Source: Chlamydiota bacterium
GTDB taxonomy: Bacteria; Chlamydiota; Chlamydiia; Chlamydiales; Criblamydiaceae
Reading direction: 5' to 3'
DNA length: 8,319 nt
NCBI GenBank assembly: GCA_021772365.1
Contig: JAJFMC010000126.1
Coordinates: 1 to 8,319 of the forward strand
A program made the translations under genes and the position numbers. The notes under the pieces are model-generated. The model did no database searches, was not told the origin of the DNA, and was given only the letters and a program-made list of their open reading frames with translations. Shown here piece after piece: positions 5,417 to 8,319 of this stretch. The number at the start of each line of letters is the position of its first letter. Position 1 is the stretch's first letter.

Positions 5417-6412
5417 ATGAATATTAATTCACCAAATAGTAGTCAAAAGAATTTAGTTTTTACTCTCTTGAACCAGAATAGTAATGATAGAGAAGCAAAA
5501 AGAGGAAGTTGTGAAAATTTTGGTTCCTCTAAAGATAATACCCTGAGACGGACAGTATCGGCAGCAAATTCAACCCTGATGTCGAAAAATAATTCATCAA
5601 ATGTCTCAAGTCGTGGATCAAGTGACTTTTCGCTACCGTTCAGCGAAAGTGATTTTGATACCGACACCGATACCGAGTCTGATGATGATTTCAATAGCAC
5701 TGTACCAAATATCAATGGGGTTTTTATTGAACAAATTACAGAGAGTGAGGCTGACAATCTAAAACCTCGTTACCTAAGACTGTTCAATAAGGATTTTCCT
5801 ACTGATGTATACGATAGTGCTTTTCTTGTAGGTGTTTATGGTCGAGATTCTTGGAAAATTTCTAAGAGTGGGTTGTTGAATATTATCAATGGCATTTTCG
5901 AAAAGATCGTTTCAAAAATTGATAAAAATGCAGGTAACTCATTTAAAGTGGAAGCTGGACCTTTTGAATACATGAGTCGTGGCGGCTGTTATAGTAGTGG
6001 GCTCAAAGGATGGCTTGATGTAAGGAAATTTGTAAAATATGTTGACTTGAAGCTTCGAGAAGAAACCGGTGCTAGAATTGGCGAATGCATAACAAAGAAA
6101 GATAATGTTAACAGTCATTTTAATAATAAAACAGGCTCAGTAGTCACCCTAGGTGTAAAGAATAAGGGAAGCAATAGTCTGAAACAACTATGCTTTGAGA
6201 AAATCCTTCTGGACCAAAACATTTCTAGTAAATGTCTAAATCAGGTTAGAGAACAAAAGGAACCCAAAAGTGACGCTCAGAAAAATGATCTCAAAAAAGT
6301 TAAATGGTTATTGACCAGTGGCTTTTCTGTAGTAACTCACGCGAATTCAAATGAACTAAGTAACCTGTTAACTCGACATATTTTTAACAATTTAATGCTA
6401 AAAAAGAAATAG
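5417..6412 (+). CDS. Unrecognised 331-aa protein with Ser/Asn-rich N-terminus, effector-like
   Basis: I do not recognise a family. Residues 1-95 are rich in Ser and Asn with no hydrophobic core, so there is no Sec signal peptide. This includes an acidic Asp/Thr/Ser patch at 79-92 (DFDTDTDTESDDDF) encoded partly by three GAYACC hexamers (5657-5674). Such disordered polar N-termini are common in type III-secreted proteins of chlamydiae, but that is only suggestive. Residues about 100-225 look folded, with LKPRYLRLFNKDFP, WKISKSGLLNIINGIFEKIV and WLDVRKFVKYVDLKLREE. The C-terminal ~100 residues are Lys/Asn-rich and end basic (MLKKK). There is no transmembrane segment. The start is fixed by AAGGAG 5 nt upstream. 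A strong hairpin terminator follows. Its base composition is more AT-rich than cysS or lysS, consistent with acquisition. A host-directed effector is a guess. Confidence 0.75.
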   Translation: MNINSPNSSQKNLVFTLLNQNSNDREAKRGSCENFGSSKDNTLRRTVSAANSTLMSKNNSSNVSSRGSSDFSLPFSESDFDTDTDTESDDDFNSTVPNINGVFIEQITESEADNLKPRYLRLFNKDFPTDVYDSAFLVGVYGRDSWKISKSGLLNIINGIFEKIVSKIDKNAGNSFKVEAGPFEYMSRGGCYSSGLKGWLDVRKFVKYVDLKLREETGARIGECITKKDNVNSHFNNKTGSVVTLGVKNKGSNSLKQLCFEKILLDQNISSKCLNQVREQKEPKSDAQKNDLKKVKWLLTSGFSVVTHANSNELSNLLTRHIFNNLMLKKK

Positions 6413-6435
6413 TTAACACGTCAATAAGTAGTATA

Positions 6436-6468
6436 TTTCCCAGGGTGCGCACCCCTGGGGAAAGTTTT
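6436..6468 (+). terminator. Intrinsic terminator of the 331-aa gene
   Basis: TTTCCCAGGGTGC pairs with GCACCCCTGGGGAAA (6436-6463) to make a long GC-rich stem with two single-base bulges, followed by TTTT at 6465-6468. It begins 23 nt after the stop codon. The A/T flanks allow it to act on the opposite strand too, where it would serve as a backup for lysS transcription. Confidence 0.75.
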
Positions 6469-6488
6469 CTGATCATGTGTGATATGCC

Positions 6489-6726
6489 GATTTTCCGTAA
6501 AAAAAATCTGCGCCGTTCCACGGTTTTCAGATGTGTTTCGATAAAGAGATTCAAGTGGAACCTTGGAGTGACAAAACAGCTTTTATCTTTATTGAAGAAC
6601 TATTTACCGAATTGAGCTCTCTCAGCAAAAGGTAAAAAGCAGTTTTGTTTCAAGGTTCCACTCCATTTTTTTTGGAGATTTTTCATCATTTCGTGGAACG
6701 GCACAGAGCTTTTTTACGTGAGAATC
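6489..6726. repeat. Large imperfect palindrome, MITE-like element
   Basis: Two arms of about 90-100 nt face each other. The outer arms, 6496-6522 and 6692-6718, match at 24 of 27 positions when one is reversed (core GCCGTTCCACG / CGTGGAACGGC). The inner arms share AGTGGAACCTTG (6554-6565) with CAAGGTTCCACT (6651-6662), followed by a further 13-of-15 match (6571-6585 against the region near 6635-6649). A shorter GATTTTC/GAGAATC match extends the outer ends. The arm middles have diverged but keep nearly equal length, and about 45 nt form the loop. No transposase and no clear target-site duplication is seen. It could be a non-autonomous mobile element or a relic of convergent gene ends. Confidence 0.6.
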
Positions 6727-6760
6727 AATTTATATCGTCTCAATCATTCCATCGAATAGC

Positions 6761-6781
6761 AAAAAAGCAATGCCTTGCTTT
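6761..6781 (-). terminator. lysS: Intrinsic terminator of lysS
   Basis: On the minus strand, AAAGCAA, loop GGCA and TTGCTTT form a 7-bp stem, and the tail gives a run of six T (A6 at 6761-6766 on the plus strand). It lies about 70 nt after the lysS stop codon. This is a standard Rho-independent terminator. Confidence 0.75.
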
Positions 6782-6848
6782 ACTCCAAAGCGCTTCGCGC
6801 CGCGACCTATTCGGTAATCTACACCTCTGCGCTGGGGGCTTTCGGAGT
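6782..6848 (-). other. Structured 3' region between the lysS stop and its terminator
   Basis: ACTCCAAAGC (6782-6791) pairs with GCTTTCGGAGT (6838-6848) over 10 bp with one bulged base, enclosing a GC-rich interior that has an alternative AGCGC/GCGCT pair (6789-6793 with 6829-6833) and a GCGCTTCGCGC hairpin. It would be part of the lysS 3' untranslated region. No tRNA or known RNA family fits. It may be a structured tail or the source of a small RNA. Confidence 0.3.
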
Positions 6849-8319
6849 TTAGTTGTGCTGTTTCATCCAGGGGAAATACAACACATCACGAATAGAGTGA
6901 GAATTGGTAAATAACATCACCAACCTGTCAATCCCAATCCCTACACCTGAAGTTGGGGGCATGCCCTGACAGATAGCTTCAAGAAACTCTTCATCGATTG
7001 GAGATGCTTCTTCATCACCGGCATCACGACGGTTCTGCTGCCCTTCAAGTAATTCTCTCTGTAAGATAGGGTCGTTAAGCTCACTGTAGGCGTTACAGAT
7101 CTCTCCACCTAAAATAAAGCTCTCGAACCTTTCGATCAGTCCGTGATCTTTGTGAACAGGGTGGCGGTGTGGTTTACAGAGTACTGTTGTTTCTACAGGG
7201 TGATCTATTATATGGTGAGGTTGGATGAGCTGTGGCTCAACAAACACCTCGAACATCGCTGCAATCAAGAGCCCTCTAGGTAGCAATGGAAGCTTCTTCA
7301 GGTCGATATGCTCACTGTCTTTGAGCATCTTACGCATTTCATCATCGGAAAGTTCGTCCACTTCGACATGGGCATAGCGTTTGATACTGTCTTTCATCGT
7401 GATTCGCTCCCACGGAGCTTTGACATCGATTTCGACATCTTCTTCTGTATCGTGCTTCCTGACCATGAACTTCGTGCTGCCAAACAAATGTAAAGCAATT
7501 TTCTCATATAGCTTTTCTACAAAACCCATCATGTCGTGGTAGTCCCAATAGGCGGCATAGGCTTCTAGTAACGTAAATTCTGGATTGTGACTGCGGTCGA
7601 TCCCTTCGTTTCGGAAAACTTTACCTATCTCATAAACGCGGTCCATCCCTCCGATGATGAGTTTTTTTAGAGGGATCTCGAGAGCGATACGCATGAACAT
7701 TTCTTGGTCGAGGGCATTGAGTTTTGTTATAAACGGCCGAGCTTCTGCACCACCATAGATTCCTTGGAGGATTGGTGTTTCCACTTCGAGAAAGTGTTGC
7801 TCTTCGCAGTACTCTCTTATAAGACGTAATATTTTGCTTCTTTGCACAAACGTTTCGCGGACATCATCGTTGGAAATTAGGTCCAGCCAGCGCTTGCGGT
7901 AGCGAATTTCTTTGTCGTGAAGGCCTGAGTGCTTCTCGGCAAGGGGTAGGAGAGTTTTACACAATAACGTAGCTTTTTTGGCGTAGATGGTTAGTTCACC
8001 CTTGTTAGTGTGAAAGACATGACCTTCAATACCGATGAAATCACCCAAATCTAATTTTTTTTCGATGATTTTGATAGGTTTTGTCGGCTGACTATCGTTG
8101 GGGTCAGGGGTGTACCCTTCGAGCTCAGTAATATCTCTGTTGAACATGATCTGGATTCTGCCGCTCTGATCTTGAATGTGAGCGAATGCGTTTTTCCCCA
8201 TGGAGCGAAAAAGCACTAAACGGCCAGCAACTCTGACGGTATCGGTCGTACCAGCCGCAGCCTCTTCACTTCCACCAATGTCAGCATTATCATATTTTTG
8301 ATGCAGCTGCTGTGCTGTA
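6849..8319 (-). CDS. lysS: Lysyl-tRNA synthetase (class II), 5' end beyond the window
   Basis: This enzyme charges tRNA-Lys with lysine using ATP. The frame is open to the right edge, giving 489 visible residues of an enzyme usually just over 500 aa, so only the first few dozen are missing; the GTG at 8216 is internal, not the start. The visible N-terminus carries the OB-fold anticodon-binding domain (VRVAGRLVLFRSMGKNAFAH, then QDQSGRIQI). The catalytic core has the class II motif 2, FRNEGIDRSHNPEFTLLEAY (around 7560-7620), and motif 3, GVGIGIDRLVMLF (around 6910-6947). The C-terminus VLYFPWMKQHN is typical. It ends in TAA and has its own terminator. It converges with the accessory genes and, beyond them, with cysS, an adjacency I recall from Chlamydia genomes. 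Confidence 0.96.
   Translation of the reverse strand, partial: TAQQLHQKYDNADIGGSEEAAAGTTDTVRVAGRLVLFRSMGKNAFAHIQDQSGRIQIMFNRDITELEGYTPDPNDSQPTKPIKIIEKKLDLGDFIGIEGHVFHTNKGELTIYAKKATLLCKTLLPLAEKHSGLHDKEIRYRKRWLDLISNDDVRETFVQRSKILRLIREYCEEQHFLEVETPILQGIYGGAEARPFITKLNALDQEMFMRIALEIPLKKLIIGGMDRVYEIGKVFRNEGIDRSHNPEFTLLEAYAAYWDYHDMMGFVEKLYEKIALHLFGSTKFMVRKHDTEEDVEIDVKAPWERITMKDSIKRYAHVEVDELSDDEMRKMLKDSEHIDLKKLPLLPRGLLIAAMFEVFVEPQLIQPHHIIDHPVETTVLCKPHRHPVHKDHGLIERFESFILGGEICNAYSELNDPILQRELLEGQQNRRDAGDEEASPIDEEFLEAICQGMPPTSGVGIGIDRLVMLFTNSHSIRDVLYFPWMKQHN

Noticed and set aside
5443..5757. Minus-strand 104-codon ORF rich in Ser, Leu and Val
   Set aside because: It is antisense to the Ser/Asn/Asp-rich part of the 331-aa gene, whose strand is fixed by a strong Shine-Dalgarno and terminator.
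6782..6848. Possible tRNA gene
   Set aside because: The closing stem and length are tRNA-like, but no anticodon arm or proper T-arm (GGTTCRANNCC) fits on either strand.
6645..6914. Plus-strand 89-codon ORF
   Set aside because: It runs through one arm of the palindrome, the lysS terminator and the antisense of the lysS end; it has no ribosome site and no coding character.
1..8319. CRISPR array, rRNA or integrase gene
   Set aside because: No regularly spaced repeats, rRNA-like sequence or recombinase motifs were found on either strand.

Overview
The window looks like a bacterial chromosome segment, most plausibly from the phylum Chlamydiae (environmental chlamydia-like lineage). The main argument is that the cysteinyl- and lysyl-tRNA synthetase genes lie close together, as I recall for cysS and lysS in Chlamydia. 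The genes between them resemble host-interaction proteins, with a Fic fold and a Ser/Asn-rich, possibly type III-secreted protein. This placement is inference; no rRNA or other marker gene is present.

Layout, left to right. (1) 1-498, minus strand: the N-terminal third of an MECR/Etr1-type trans-2-enoyl-thioester reductase. (2) 499-634: a divergent promoter region with a good sigma-70-like promoter for cysS. (3) 635-2339, plus strand: cysS followed after 4 nt by a small winged-helix gene, apparently one operon, ending in a hairpin. (4) About 2373-6760: an accessory block inserted between the two synthetase genes. It holds a 2.3-kb frame encoding a Fic-type protein interrupted by two in-frame TAG codons (2500-4800), an AT-rich stretch with many homopolymer runs, a small gene split at an A9 tract (5214-5388), an unrecognised 331-aa Ser/Asn-rich protein (5417-6412) with a strong terminator, and a roughly 240-bp imperfect palindrome resembling a MITE. 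(5) 6761-8319, minus strand: lysS, missing only its first codons at the right edge, with a clear intrinsic terminator.

The most striking item is the Fic frame. The segments 2500-3246, 3247-4635 and 4636-4800 share one reading frame, separated only by TAG at 3244-3246 and 4633-4635. The second TAG lies just before the catalytic loop (HPYVDGNSRT), so the 426-aa middle ORF alone would be a Fic fold without its active site. Either this is a recently inactivated effector gene, or UAG is read through. Sequence alone cannot decide, but the absence of any frameshift or other stop over 766 codons is notable.

The synthetases are housekeeping genes. The small winged-helix protein may be a regulator, but its target is unknown. 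The accessory genes do not form a recognisable pathway; their shared theme, if any, is host manipulation and possible phase variation or decay.
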